A stretch of DNA of 64,000 bases from NCBI GenBank assembly GCA_963666895.2, contig CAXXNS010000016.1, positions 372,001-436,000 of the forward strand, given 5' to 3'. The notes beneath the pieces were generated by a model. It was given only the letters and a program-made list of their open reading frames with translations, ran no database searches and was not told where the DNA came from. Below, piece by piece: positions 25,415-34,588 of this stretch; position 1 is the first letter of the stretch, and each line of letters opens with the position of its first letter. Source of the stretch: G963666895 sp963666895. Lineage in GTDB: Bacteria > Desulfobacterota > Desulfovibrionia > Desulfovibrionales > Desulfovibrionaceae. Position numbers and translations under genes: made by a program.

Positions 25415-26044
25415 TTACTTAAAATGACACACATGTACTATAGAAGGTGGAATATTGAGTGGAACAAAAATCTGCCCGGTTTGGTATTGAGCGAGAAACT
25501 TGGCCAGAACTTCTCCAACTGCATCAATCCTTTTTCGTTCAGCAGAAGGAGTGATTAACTTTTTCAAATTACGGACGCCAGCGTATTCAAAAAACGAGAG
25601 ACAACCACCCGGTTTAATTAAATCCAGATACTTATCAAGAATTTCCTGAACCAGTTCCGGTTCAAAATTATTGAAAGGCAAACTTGATATAATGACGTCA
25701 TATACATTTTGCCCCTCAAGCGCTTGAACCGGCTTATGATGCAGGGTGATTTGATCCTTTCTTTGCGACATCGAAGGATGCACCTCCAATAATTCATTTA
25801 AGTGTTTAACAAAATCATCGTTGAGTTCACAAAGATCAAGAACATCACCATCGGTAAGAAGGTCGGCTAATGGTTTAGTAAACGGGCCGGTGCCAGAACC
25901 GGGTTCAAGTATAGTTAAAGGTCGGGGCAGGTCTTTCATACAATGCAGCATGGCTCTGGCAAGAAATCTGGAACTGGGCGCAATCGAGCCGGTAGTCTGC
26001 AACTGCTTAAATACATTACGGTAAAATACTTTAAAAGAGTTCAT
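25415..26044 (-). CDS. PmtA-like class I methyltransferase
   Basis: The product has 209 residues. SAM-binding motif I is ILEPGSGTGPFTKPL and motif IV is IISSLPFNNFEPELVQ; the N-terminus NVFKQLQTTGSIAPSSRFLA matches the phospholipid N-methyltransferase (PmtA)/KsgA-like group. The Rhodobacter-type enzymes methylate phosphatidylethanolamine towards phosphatidylcholine. Assignment to that reaction is by similarity of motifs seen by eye. The gene sits 5 bp after a GT-C glycosyltransferase and 24 bp before another, so a role in modifying a lipid or lipid-linked product is plausible. Confidence 0.65.
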   Translation of the reverse strand: MNSFKVFYRNVFKQLQTTGSIAPSSRFLARAMLHCMKDLPRPLTILEPGSGTGPFTKPLADLLTDGDVLDLCELNDDFVKHLNELLEVHPSMSQRKDQITLHHKPVQALEGQNVYDVIISSLPFNNFEPELVQEILDKYLDLIKPGGCLSFFEYAGVRNLKKLITPSAERKRIDAVGEVLAKFLAQYQTGQIFVPLNIPPSIVHVCHFK

Positions 26045-26049
26045 CAGAA

Positions 26050-27969
26050 TTAATTCCTTGTGAAAGAATTGAATAATAATTGCCCATCCGAAGATTTGTG
26101 TTGCGTAATCGTAAAGGTAGAAAGTTTTTCTTTCAAGATGGGGATAATATCATCACGTTTTGAATCAACAAAAACAGAGAACGGATCCGAACGCCAGTTT
26201 GAAGGAATATCCATCAAATCCTCTCCAGGGCGATTGCCAGCAAGAAAGAGAACGGTTCCACTATTATAAGCCAAGTGAGAACCTTTAAAGACATATATAT
26301 ATTCTTCCGGGTCTCGTTCTGCAATAGCATAAGCCATTTTTGTTTGAATGTAATGGACGCTTTTGGGGCTTATCTGATTAGCGTATATATTAAAATACTG
26401 ATGCAGATTCAAGAATCCAGCCGCGATGATAAATACTCCTGAAAAAACCAATCCCGCGATATGCGAATTTCGCCTTGTTTGAGAAAGTAAATTTGATAAA
26501 AGTCCGGCAATCGGAAAAAACAACAGCGTACAAGCGCCAGCCAATCGGGGATAGAAAGGCGCATCGACGGTTAACGCCCCTCCAACCAGCAAAATTGCTA
26601 GCATCCATCCAACCGGAACCGACCATCGAGGTTCAAAAAATCTATAACAGGCCAGCACAATGCCAATCATAAAAAAGATGGCCGTCACACAATCAAGCAT
26701 GGGAGCGTGGCCATGAAATTGAACGCTGGCGTCAGGATAAAGCACAGTCGACAGCAGGGCGCGTTTGGTTTGTTCACGCCAGATAACCGAAACATCGTCA
26801 TCAGCCCTATAAACGCCATTTAAGTGGCGCTGGTTTTGAGGAGACCAGATCACTACAGCATTTGAGCGGGAACTGAACATGGTTGTTTTCCCGCTTTTAA
26901 TATAATCGTGGGTAAGCAATGGAGCGATAATCAACGTCATAATAAACAATGGAAGCGCTATGGAGGCCAAAAACCACCTCCATGATATCTTGCGCAGGAT
27001 CAGCAACCATAGTTGAGAAGCAATCCACAAAAGCGGCAGCAAGTGGTTCGCCTGATACGAAAGAAGAGACAACCCCAACACCGCGCCGGAAACCAAAAGT
27101 AATTCAATCGATTTACGGGCATTGGCATAGGCCCATAAAGCCAGCACTGTGATGGTGAAGAATGAAACCTGGACATAATTTACACCGCAATGCATCAGAT
27201 GTATAAACCAGTGATTAGCGATCAAGAGTAGAGCAGTCAGAAAAGCCACTCTAGTTCCCCACCAGGCGCGAACCAACAAGAAAAAAGGAATCATGCATAA
27301 AGCGCCCATAATGACAGTGCTCATGCGTAAGCCCCATAGATTGTCTCCAAAAAGATAAAGACCGCATGAAGGGATGAAAAAGAAAAACTGAGGAATGGCG
27401 TACCAAGATGTTGAAAAAAAAGTAGAGATATTGCCGTTGAGGATTTTTCGCGCAAAAAGCCCGACCATACCCTCGTCGCCATGAACAGTAACCGGAACGT
27501 CCGTCAAACGGAACATACCTATGGCCAAGGATGCTAAAATCAATGCTAACAATGGATATAGCGAACGAAGAGGGAAAGATTTAATATCCTGCCAAAAAAT
27601 CCAGGCGGCATTAGAAAAAAGCAGCGTTAACAGAACCAACCATAGGTATAAGGCGTTAGTAAAACATTCCGGACGAGGATTACCTGGTTGCGCACCAAGA
27701 CTTACAAAATAAAGCGCATAACCTTCAAGCAGAATAATCAGAATCGCTATTACGATCCATCGAATCAACCAAAACCGCGAATTGGACCCACTAGCGGTGC
27801 GCCCGATCCACTCTATGGTTTTTTTTTCATCACGATAATACCAAAACCAGGCGGCTAGAGATCCAACCAAAAGATAAAGAGCAAATCCCGCTAAAATGTT
27901 GTACGACAGGATAAGGCTTTGCGCATAAAAGCCTATAGAGAACAGAACAATCCACACTAATACTGACAT
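26050..27969 (-). CDS. GT-C (GT39-like) membrane glycosyltransferase, first gene of operon
   Basis: The product has 639 residues and about 13 hydrophobic segments. An N-terminal block of four helices precedes the typical GT39 core. The core has the first-loop acidic residues in VTVHGDEGMVGLFARKILNG, a GDNLWGLRMSTVIMG helix and the second-loop segment LMHCGVNYVQVSFFTITVLA. The C-terminal soluble part lies outside the membrane (YIYVFKGSHLAYNSGTVLFL). The likely donor is a polyprenyl-phosphate sugar; acceptor unknown. It is followed by the PmtA-like methyltransferase and a second GT-C enzyme. Confidence 0.75.
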   Translation of the reverse strand: MSVLVWIVLFSIGFYAQSLILSYNILAGFALYLLVGSLAAWFWYYRDEKKTIEWIGRTASGSNSRFWLIRWIVIAILIILLEGYALYFVSLGAQPGNPRPECFTNALYLWLVLLTLLFSNAAWIFWQDIKSFPLRSLYPLLALILASLAIGMFRLTDVPVTVHGDEGMVGLFARKILNGNISTFFSTSWYAIPQFFFFIPSCGLYLFGDNLWGLRMSTVIMGALCMIPFFLLVRAWWGTRVAFLTALLLIANHWFIHLMHCGVNYVQVSFFTITVLALWAYANARKSIELLLVSGAVLGLSLLSYQANHLLPLLWIASQLWLLILRKISWRWFLASIALPLFIMTLIIAPLLTHDYIKSGKTTMFSSRSNAVVIWSPQNQRHLNGVYRADDDVSVIWREQTKRALLSTVLYPDASVQFHGHAPMLDCVTAIFFMIGIVLACYRFFEPRWSVPVGWMLAILLVGGALTVDAPFYPRLAGACTLLFFPIAGLLSNLLSQTRRNSHIAGLVFSGVFIIAAGFLNLHQYFNIYANQISPKSVHYIQTKMAYAIAERDPEEYIYVFKGSHLAYNSGTVLFLAGNRPGEDLMDIPSNWRSDPFSVFVDSKRDDIIPILKEKLSTFTITQHKSSDGQLLFNSFTRN

Positions 27970-28194
27970 TCACTTAATCCTTAACTAATGGCAGTTCTAT
28001 TGATTTGCATTAAAAGCATCTGAATTTGAATAGTGTGTGAGTTTTGTCATTTGGTCAAGCAGGATAAACCTATCAGACATAAAGACGCTGACCAGTCACC
28101 GGAAAGGTAGTAAGATATTAGCGTATAGATAAAGTATATGAGTCGAAATTTTTCTCAACAACATCTCGAATAAAAATTTGGCGGAACAATATTT

Positions 28195-28761
28195 ATGAGA
28201 ACCTTTATTTCCATTAATATGACAGATGCGCTGCACCAGTCAATAAGCAAAATACAAAACCGTCTAAACACTAACGCCGTTGGAATTCGCTGGACCCGTG
28301 CAGAGAATTGTCATTTAACCTTGCAATTTTTAGGAGATATCCCGGAAGAAACCGTAAAACCGCTATCAATTGCTTTAACAAACGCCGGTCTGACTATCCA
28401 ACCGTTTACAGCGGAACTTAAAGGCATAGGGCAATTTCCAGTTCGCAATCCATTGTCAGTATTATGGATTGGCGTTGATCAGGGCAATCAAGAGATGCGC
28501 AATTTAGAGAAAGCGATCAGAAATCCTCTTGTGGAATGTGGGATCAAATTTGACAAGAAGCCTTTCTCTCCCCATTTAACCATTGGCCGGGGAAGAAAGG
28601 GGCAAAAAGCGCAACTTAATAATTTAGACTCCTACGCCAACCTGTCAGCGGGTAAAATAGAGGTTAATGCATTTTATCTAATGAAAAGCGTTCTACATCA
28701 AAGCGGCCCGGTTTACACTGTAGTTAAAAAATTTGCTCTTGGAGCAGAAGCGACAACTTAA
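28195..28761 (+). CDS. thpR: RNA 2',3'-cyclic phosphodiesterase (2H family)
   Basis: The product has 188 residues, the normal length for ThpR/LigT. The two catalytic HxTx motifs are at H40 (CHLTLQFLGD) and H127 (PHLTIGRGRKGQ), and the N-terminus is the usual MRTFISINM. The family opens 2',3'-cyclic phosphate ends of RNA to the 2'-phosphate. A DUF4159 gene begins 6 bp downstream. Confidence 0.9.
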   Translation: MRTFISINMTDALHQSISKIQNRLNTNAVGIRWTRAENCHLTLQFLGDIPEETVKPLSIALTNAGLTIQPFTAELKGIGQFPVRNPLSVLWIGVDQGNQEMRNLEKAIRNPLVECGIKFDKKPFSPHLTIGRGRKGQKAQLNNLDSYANLSAGKIEVNAFYLMKSVLHQSGPVYTVVKKFALGAEATT

Positions 28762-28767
28762 AACATT

Positions 28768-29430
28768 ATGAAATTTAATAAAATATTATTGCTGATAATT
28801 CCATTATTCATCATCGGCGCAGGCCCGCAATCTGAACCGTTTACCATCGCTCGCTTGAAATATCCCGGCGGCGGCGACTGGTACCGCAATCCAACCTCAT
28901 TACCTAACCTGTTGCGCGAATTAAGAGAACGATTGAATATAGATTCGACTCAAGAAGAAGCGGTAGTTGCTCCTCAAGATGCGGAATTGTTCAACTACCC
29001 GTTGATTTATATGACAGGTCATGGCACGGTGGAATTTTCCGACAAAGATATTACCCAATTAAGAGAGTATTTCCGTAGAGGCGGCGTGTTGTGGGCGGAC
29101 GATAATTTTGGAATGGATGAAACATTCAGAAAAGAAATCGCCCGGATATTTCCCGATAATCCTTTACAGGAAGTTCCATTCGATCATCCTATTTTTTCGA
29201 GTTATTACCAATTCGAGAAAGGGCTGCCCAAGATTCACGAACATTACGGCGGCGCCCCGAATTTGTACGGCATCTATGTCAATGGAAGATTAACCGTGTT
29301 ATATACCTTCAACACCGATATTGGCGATGGGCTTGAAAGCGCAGGCGTCCACCCCAAAGATACGCCTGAAATACGCGAACAAGCCATGAAAATGGCGCTG
29401 GATATTGTGTTGTTTGTATTGAGTAGTTAA
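28768..29430 (+). CDS. DUF4159 domain protein, exported
   Basis: The product has 220 residues. A hydrophobic signal (ILLLIIPLFIIGAGPQS) is followed by a DUF4159 domain: FTIARLKYPGGGDWYRNP, YPLIYMTGHGTVEFS, LREYFRRGGVLWADDNFG, and a C-terminal helix that ends VLFVLSS. The domain resembles a flavodoxin-like or glutamine-amidotransferase-like fold. In other bacteria it occurs with MoxR ATPases and von Willebrand-type proteins; none of these is here. Function unknown. It is probably translated with thpR, 6 bp upstream. Confidence 0.75.
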   Translation: MKFNKILLLIIPLFIIGAGPQSEPFTIARLKYPGGGDWYRNPTSLPNLLRELRERLNIDSTQEEAVVAPQDAELFNYPLIYMTGHGTVEFSDKDITQLREYFRRGGVLWADDNFGMDETFRKEIARIFPDNPLQEVPFDHPIFSSYYQFEKGLPKIHEHYGGAPNLYGIYVNGRLTVLYTFNTDIGDGLESAGVHPKDTPEIREQAMKMALDIVLFVLSS

Positions 29431-29442
29431 TTACAAAGTACT

Positions 29443-31131
29443 CTAGAACAATCCTTCAATCTCACCATTCTCCAAAAGATCAATTTTCATAGCGTTTGGA
29501 GTTTGGGGCAAACCCGGCATGAGCATGATATCACCGGTTATGGCCACGATAAAACCAGCTCCAGCTCGCGGCTGAAGGTCTTCAATATGCAGAGTCCAAC
29601 CTGTAGGAGCGCCGATTTTACTTTTATCTTCAGTCAGTGACGATTGGGTTTTAGCCATGCAGATGGGCAAATCAGACAGCCCGGCTTTTTCTATACGCTT
29701 TAAACTGTGCTCTGCTTTAGCGGAAAAGACCACATCTCCCGCCCGGTAAATTTCCTGAGCGATCCGGTTAATTTTATCCCGGATAGAAAGGTCGCAACTG
29801 TATAAAGGAGTGAAACGAGCTGGACGCTTTTCAATAGTATCCAAGACAGTTTGAGCCAACTCGACGCCGCCCTCACCCCCTTTAGCGCAAACCTCTGAAA
29901 GAGCCGTTGGAACATCCAAATCAACGCAATAATCTCTCAGCGCGTTAATTTCTTCTTCAGAGTCATGAGGGAATCGGTTGATAGCGACAACCGCAGGTAC
30001 GCTGAATTTCTGAATATTACGTATATGAGCACGAAGGTTGCAGCATCCTTTGAGCATAGCATCGGTATTGGGTTTGGTTACATTCTCCAGGCGAACGCCG
30101 CCATGCATTTTCAAGGCGCGGATGCTGGCCACAATTACTGCCACCGCTGGAGAAAGCCCCGCTGACCTGCATTTGATATCGAAGAATTTCTCGGCGCCGA
30201 GGTCAGTACCAAATCCCGCTTCAGTGACGCAGTAATCGGCCAGTTTCATTCCCATTTTGGTCGAGATAACGCTGCTGCAACCATGAGCGATATTGGCGAA
30301 GGGGCCGCAATGAATCAAAGCGGGCGATCCTTCCAGAGTTTGCACCAGATTAGGCTTGACCGCCTCTTTGAGCAGCACCATCAAGGATCCGACAACGCCA
30401 AAATCACGCGCGTAAATTGGCGCCCGTTTTTTATTGTACGCAACTAAAATATTTGAAAGCCGCGTCCTTAAATCTTCCATATTTTCCGATAAGGCCAGAA
30501 TAGCCATTATTTCTGAAGCAACGGTGATTATAAAGCCTGTCTCCTGCGGGAAACCGTTAGCCCGGCCGCCTAAACCAACCACCACTGTACGCAACTGACG
30601 ATCAGCCATATCCATAACGCGGGGCCACCATATACGCCCCCGGTCAATATTTAATTCATTTCCTTTAACGATATGGTTATCGATAATGGCGGATAACAGG
30701 TTATGAGCGGATGTAACCGCGTGAATGTCGCCGGTGAAGTGTAGATTAATTTCTTCCATGGGAAGCACTTGCGCATAGCCGCCGCCCGCAGCGCCTCCTT
30801 TTATGCCGAATACAGGACCAAGCGATGGTTCACGGATGCATACGATGCTCTTTTTATCCAATTTAACAAATGCTTGCGACAATCCGATTGAGGTGACTGT
30901 TTTACCTTCACCCGCCGGAGTTGGCGTCATGCCCGTAACCAGGATCAACTTACCATCTTGTCTGCCAGAAAGTCGCTTGGTGACATCCAGGTGAATTTTG
31001 GCTTTATTGCTGCCATAGTAATCGAATTCTTCTTGCGCCAAACCCAACTCGGCAGCTACATCCAGAATGGGGCGTAACTTGATGCTTCTTGCTATTTCAA
31101 TATCGCTCTTCATCCCCAATTTCCTTTCCAT
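29443..31131 (-). CDS. fhs: Formate--tetrahydrofolate ligase
   Basis: The product has 562 residues, close to the family length. The ATP-binding motif TPTPAGEGKTVTSIGLSQA and the family segments REPSLGPVFGIKGGAAGGGY, FTGDIHAVTSAHNLLSAIID and TEAGFGTDLGAEKFFDIKC are all present. The enzyme makes 10-formyl-THF from formate, THF and ATP, or runs in reverse to yield ATP. The start may be the internal ATG at 31113 (MKSDIEIARSIKLRP), which matches known homologues better. It is the last gene of the corrinoid/methyl-transfer operon and links that methyl group, as methyl-THF, to one-carbon metabolism. Confidence 0.95.
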   Translation of the reverse strand: MERKLGMKSDIEIARSIKLRPILDVAAELGLAQEEFDYYGSNKAKIHLDVTKRLSGRQDGKLILVTGMTPTPAGEGKTVTSIGLSQAFVKLDKKSIVCIREPSLGPVFGIKGGAAGGGYAQVLPMEEINLHFTGDIHAVTSAHNLLSAIIDNHIVKGNELNIDRGRIWWPRVMDMADRQLRTVVVGLGGRANGFPQETGFIITVASEIMAILALSENMEDLRTRLSNILVAYNKKRAPIYARDFGVVGSLMVLLKEAVKPNLVQTLEGSPALIHCGPFANIAHGCSSVISTKMGMKLADYCVTEAGFGTDLGAEKFFDIKCRSAGLSPAVAVIVASIRALKMHGGVRLENVTKPNTDAMLKGCCNLRAHIRNIQKFSVPAVVAINRFPHDSEEEINALRDYCVDLDVPTALSEVCAKGGEGGVELAQTVLDTIEKRPARFTPLYSCDLSIRDKINRIAQEIYRAGDVVFSAKAEHSLKRIEKAGLSDLPICMAKTQSSLTEDKSKIGAPTGWTLHIEDLQPRAGAGFIVAITGDIMLMPGLPQTPNAMKIDLLENGEIEGLF

Positions 31132-31174
31132 ACCGCTTCAAATTACTAATTGACGAGCGTGATTCAGCGCCGCG

Positions 31175-32692
31175 TTAATCGGTTGGAAACATCATCTGAT
31201 CAACGAATACTTCCTGAAACCTAGCATTGCCGCTTAAGGCGACATGTTCGCAACGTTTCAAAATATCAGTATAATCCGATTTATCGCCTGCATCTGAAAA
31301 TAAAGACATTTTAGCGCCGATTAAAGCCGTATTCCCGGCAGGAACCACTTTATCAGGAGAGCAGCCAAATAAGCCGATACGGGAAGCGCTGAGACTGTTT
31401 ATAGTATTGCCAAACGCTCCGGCGAGGTATAGATGATCTATATCATCAATAGTAAGATCAAGTTGTTCAATGAGAATCACCAATCCCGCCGCGATGGCGC
31501 CTTTAGCTAATTGCAGTTCACGTACATCCTTTTGAGTTAAAGAGACAGGCAACTGAAGAACTATTGATTTTTCGCCATTAGTAAACCGGCCATAATCATC
31601 AATCATGCCATTCTCGAGACAGGCGGAAACGGCGTCGACTAAACCACTGCCGCATATTCCAATGGGCGCCGTATGTCCTATCACCTTGCATTTCAGCGAA
31701 TCGCCTACTGGATTCACTTGATAAATAGCGCCGGTTGAGGCGCGCATGCCTTTGGATATACGCCCCCCCTCAAAAGCCGGTCCAGCAGCGGTTGAAGCGC
31801 AGAGAATGCGATCCTGGTTTCCGACAATAATCTCGCCATTAGTGCCTAAATCAATGAGAGCAGTTATTTGACTTTTATGCGCCATGTCAACCGCCATGAT
31901 GCCAGCGAGTAAATCGCTGCCCACAAATCCACCGATGCTGGGTAGAAAACGGATATCCGTATTGGACGATAAATCCCACCCCAGGTCATCCGGCGAGAAT
32001 CGCATTAATCCATCATTTACCGGTTCGAAGGGAAATACTGATAAGGGAGCAATATCAATACCGCAAAAGAGATGATGCATAGCGGTATTTCCGACAATTG
32101 AAATGATAGCGACCTCGCTCATATCGATTGCACTGGATTCAATAATATCGCGGATAATCCCATAAATTGATTGCCGGAGCAAACGGCATAATTGCTGTTG
32201 CCCATCATCAGAGAGAGCATACTCGATGCGCGTCATCAAGTCGCTTCCATATTGAGCTTGCGGATTCAATGCGGTGCGCACGCCCTGAATAGCGCCAGTG
32301 CGCCGATCAACCAACTGAACGACGAGGGTTGTCGTACCCAGATCGACGGCGATTCCATAACCATCACAGGGAGTGAAATCAAAGGTCGACTCATCTGCCA
32401 GAATAGGCGTTTGCCACTGCGCCAATTCAAAGGTAAGGTCGCTATCGGCATTTAAGCGGCAAGCCAGCCTCCAGCCAGCCTGGAGTTCTGTTTCACTTAA
32501 AGCCTTTTGTTGTTCGAGAGTAACCGGAGCATGACCCTCAATAATCTTAACGCGGCACCCCCGGCAACTGCCATGGCCGCCGCATGGAAATTCAACGCCA
32601 AAATCGAACAAAACGTCTTGAAGAGGCGCGCCTTGTTCTACATGTAGAGTTTTTCCAAGAGGATGTAATGTTATGCGAACAGGATTTTTCAT
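31175..32692 (-). CDS. Reductive activator of corrinoid proteins (2Fe-2S plus ASKHA domain)
   Basis: The product has 505 residues. A plant-type ferredoxin domain (about 1-95) has cysteines 37, 43, 46 and 78. A linker and an ASKHA ATPase domain follow, with the phosphate-binding loop GIAVDLGTTTLVVQL, the segment ISIVGNTAMHHLFCGIDIAP typical of RamA/RACE proteins, LIDLGTNGEIIVG and AGPAFEGGRISKGM. RACE proteins use ATP to reduce accidentally oxidised Co(II) corrinoid to the active Co(I) state. Its partner is the corrinoid protein encoded at the start of this operon. A 10-bp intercistronic stem-loop lies just upstream. Confidence 0.85.
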   Translation of the reverse strand: MKNPVRITLHPLGKTLHVEQGAPLQDVLFDFGVEFPCGGHGSCRGCRVKIIEGHAPVTLEQQKALSETELQAGWRLACRLNADSDLTFELAQWQTPILADESTFDFTPCDGYGIAVDLGTTTLVVQLVDRRTGAIQGVRTALNPQAQYGSDLMTRIEYALSDDGQQQLCRLLRQSIYGIIRDIIESSAIDMSEVAIISIVGNTAMHHLFCGIDIAPLSVFPFEPVNDGLMRFSPDDLGWDLSSNTDIRFLPSIGGFVGSDLLAGIMAVDMAHKSQITALIDLGTNGEIIVGNQDRILCASTAAGPAFEGGRISKGMRASTGAIYQVNPVGDSLKCKVIGHTAPIGICGSGLVDAVSACLENGMIDDYGRFTNGEKSIVLQLPVSLTQKDVRELQLAKGAIAAGLVILIEQLDLTIDDIDHLYLAGAFGNTINSLSASRIGLFGCSPDKVVPAGNTALIGAKMSLFSDAGDKSDYTDILKRCEHVALSGNARFQEVFVDQMMFPTD

Positions 32693-32711
32693 GATGGGGC
32701 GACTCTCTCTG

Positions 32712-32733
32712 CTGAGGAGCGAGCGCTCCTCAG
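32712..32733. promoter_or_regulatory. Intercistronic stem-loop
   Basis: CTGAGGAGCG-AG-CGCTCCTCAG forms a perfect 10-bp stem in the 61-bp gap between the UroD-type methyltransferase gene and the activator gene. There is no T-run, so it is more likely a processing or stability element than a terminator. Confidence 0.5.
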
Positions 32734-32753
32734 TAACTCGAATAATTCAAATA

Positions 32754-33788
32754 TTATAGCGCGGCTTCAAAATCTCCCGGTTTGTGGGAATGGGCGTAGT
32801 GCGTCATGGCCATAACGTTTTCATTAGGCGTTCCCTTGGGAACCTCGCAACCTGCTCCAATTATGTAACGATGACCTGACTGACGATGACACTCAGCGAT
32901 GCCGGAGTGAACGGATTCTACTGACCCGTTTTTTAATATTTCTACAGGATCGATATTGCCCAGCAGTACTTGATCCGGCCCCATGACCTGACGCGCCTGA
33001 TCCATGGGATTCATCCAGTCAAGATCAACAATAGCGCAACCCAGTTGCCCCATTCCTTCATAATGCTTCTTGGTCTTGCCGCAGATATGAAGCCTGACCA
33101 AACCTCCCATCTGGTGGATGCCATCAACCAGGCGCTTCTCTTCGGGAAAAACAAAATCTTTATAGACAGATGGGCCAACCAGGGATGCAGCGGCGTCGCC
33201 AACGCCGATAATATCCGCTCCGGCTTCTATTTGGGCGCGGGCGAATTCTAAAGCCATATCAATCACAAAAGAGAATAATTGCTTAACGAAATCTGGATCA
33301 TCAATAAAGTCCATCATCAGAGTATTGATGCCGCGTAGGTCAGAACCTTCAGCGCATGGACCTTCCACCCAGCCTTCAATCAGTTTTTGATCTCCAACGC
33401 GTTCCTTCAACAAGGCTACGCCTTTGATGCGATCAAGCATTCTTCCATTGCTGGTTAAATCGGGCGTCTTAAGAGAAGCCAGTTTGGTCTTGTCGGCTAA
33501 TAAGGCGTTCTGTTCATCAATCGCGGGCGGTTGATCCTCGAAATACCTGATATCAGCGCCTAAATCGGCAGCTTCACGGGCCGGATCGGATATGACTGAC
33601 ACATAGTCGAAATCAAATTTTTCAGCAGTCTGGATTTGCGCTTCAGCCAAGACGCGATAATCTTTGGCGTATTCACCATATTTAACGCCAATCTGATCGG
33701 CAGCGAACATCATGGTTATCGGCATAAGCGGCAGCCTGTCAACCAGCTGGTTATTGATCATTGCGAGAACACGTTCCCGTCCATTCAT
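32754..33788 (-). CDS. UroD-family corrinoid methyltransferase
   Basis: The product has 344 residues with the uroporphyrinogen decarboxylase fold. A zinc-site pattern typical of the methyltransferase branch is present: H234 and C236 (LHICG) with C314 (GAGCEVP). That is the His-x-Cys...Cys arrangement known from MtaA/MtbA and related demethylating enzymes. It therefore most likely moves a methyl group to or from the corrinoid protein and is not a haem-pathway decarboxylase. The substrate cannot be deduced. The start overlaps the DUF1638 stop by four bases (ATGA), so the two are tightly coupled. Confidence 0.8.
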   Translation of the reverse strand: MNGRERVLAMINNQLVDRLPLMPITMMFAADQIGVKYGEYAKDYRVLAEAQIQTAEKFDFDYVSVISDPAREAADLGADIRYFEDQPPAIDEQNALLADKTKLASLKTPDLTSNGRMLDRIKGVALLKERVGDQKLIEGWVEGPCAEGSDLRGINTLMMDFIDDPDFVKQLFSFVIDMALEFARAQIEAGADIIGVGDAAASLVGPSVYKDFVFPEEKRLVDGIHQMGGLVRLHICGKTKKHYEGMGQLGCAIVDLDWMNPMDQARQVMGPDQVLLGNIDPVEILKNGSVESVHSGIAECHRQSGHRYIIGAGCEVPKGTPNENVMAMTHYAHSHKPGDFEAAL

Positions 33789-34555
33789 TGTTTTATCCTC
33801 TCTGTGGATATGATGAATTTATCATCGTAACAGGCCGTCACTTGATATCCCGGCGGTACAACCAGAAACTCATCATCGTTCCAAACGCCATTAACCAGAC
33901 GATGCATTAAACTCATATCACCTTGCATCTTTTCAAATTCTAAATTAGTTTCCCGCGCTTTGTCGCGGGCGGTGTTTTCGAAGCGGCTGTCAGGCTCAAG
34001 GCCCATTTCAATAAAAGTGTATTTTGTATAATTACGGGTAAGGTCACCTAATTGCTCGAAGAGATATTGCGCATTCTCTTCGCCATATTTTTCCGTCAAT
34101 TCCGCCAGGGATTGCCCGAATCCATATTGCGTGGGGATGGAAATCTGTTGTAATTCGCCATCATTGTTTTCGCCGCGTTCCAGCCATCCAGTGGTTAAAT
34201 AGTAGGCGCCGGGATTGGCGTCGAAATATCTGCGGTAGCGTTCTTTGCCTCCCAGGAAAAGCGAGATGCAATCATGGGCGCGGGGGATGACAAGGGGAAT
34301 TTCGGTCGCCTGCAATCCCACCAGCCCGTTGTTGCATAATCCATAACCAAACAGGATGGCGTCATACCTTGATTGATCGACGCCATCCAAGGCTTGTTGA
34401 AGTTTAGCCAACATTTTCGGGGCGCCGATATCATGGAGACCTTTGGAGAAGAATTCGATATCTATTTTATGAGGTGAACGGGAGATTGCCGCACACATTT
34501 CGCGGTAAAAAATCTCGCAACTAATCAGTTTAAGTTTTTTGGATTCGCTTCGCAT
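33785..34555 (-). CDS. DUF1638 protein
   Basis: The product has 256 residues. Recognisable segments are KLKLISCEIFYREMCAAISR, YDAILFGYGLCNNGLVGLQA, and the middle part PRAHDCISLFLGGKERYRRY. This matches the DUF1638 family, which repeatedly occurs beside corrinoid proteins and UroD-type methyltransferases. The conserved Cys and His residues (SCEIFYRE, RAHDC) suggest a metal site. Its role is unknown; by context it is an accessory or methyl-transfer component. It lies 33 bp after the homocysteine methyltransferase gene and overlaps the next gene. Confidence 0.75.
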   Translation of the reverse strand: MRSESKKLKLISCEIFYREMCAAISRSPHKIDIEFFSKGLHDIGAPKMLAKLQQALDGVDQSRYDAILFGYGLCNNGLVGLQATEIPLVIPRAHDCISLFLGGKERYRRYFDANPGAYYLTTGWLERGENNDGELQQISIPTQYGFGQSLAELTEKYGEENAQYLFEQLGDLTRNYTKYTFIEMGLEPDSRFENTARDKARETNLEFEKMQGDMSLMHRLVNGVWNDDEFLVVPPGYQVTACYDDKFIISTERIKQ

Positions 34556-34588
34556 TCAATAAGGATTCTCCATGATTTATGGCAATAA

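Noticed and set aside
32754..33788. Haem-pathway uroporphyrinogen decarboxylase (hemE)
   Set aside because: The His-x-Cys...Cys zinc pattern and the corrinoid operon context point to the methyltransferase branch of the family.
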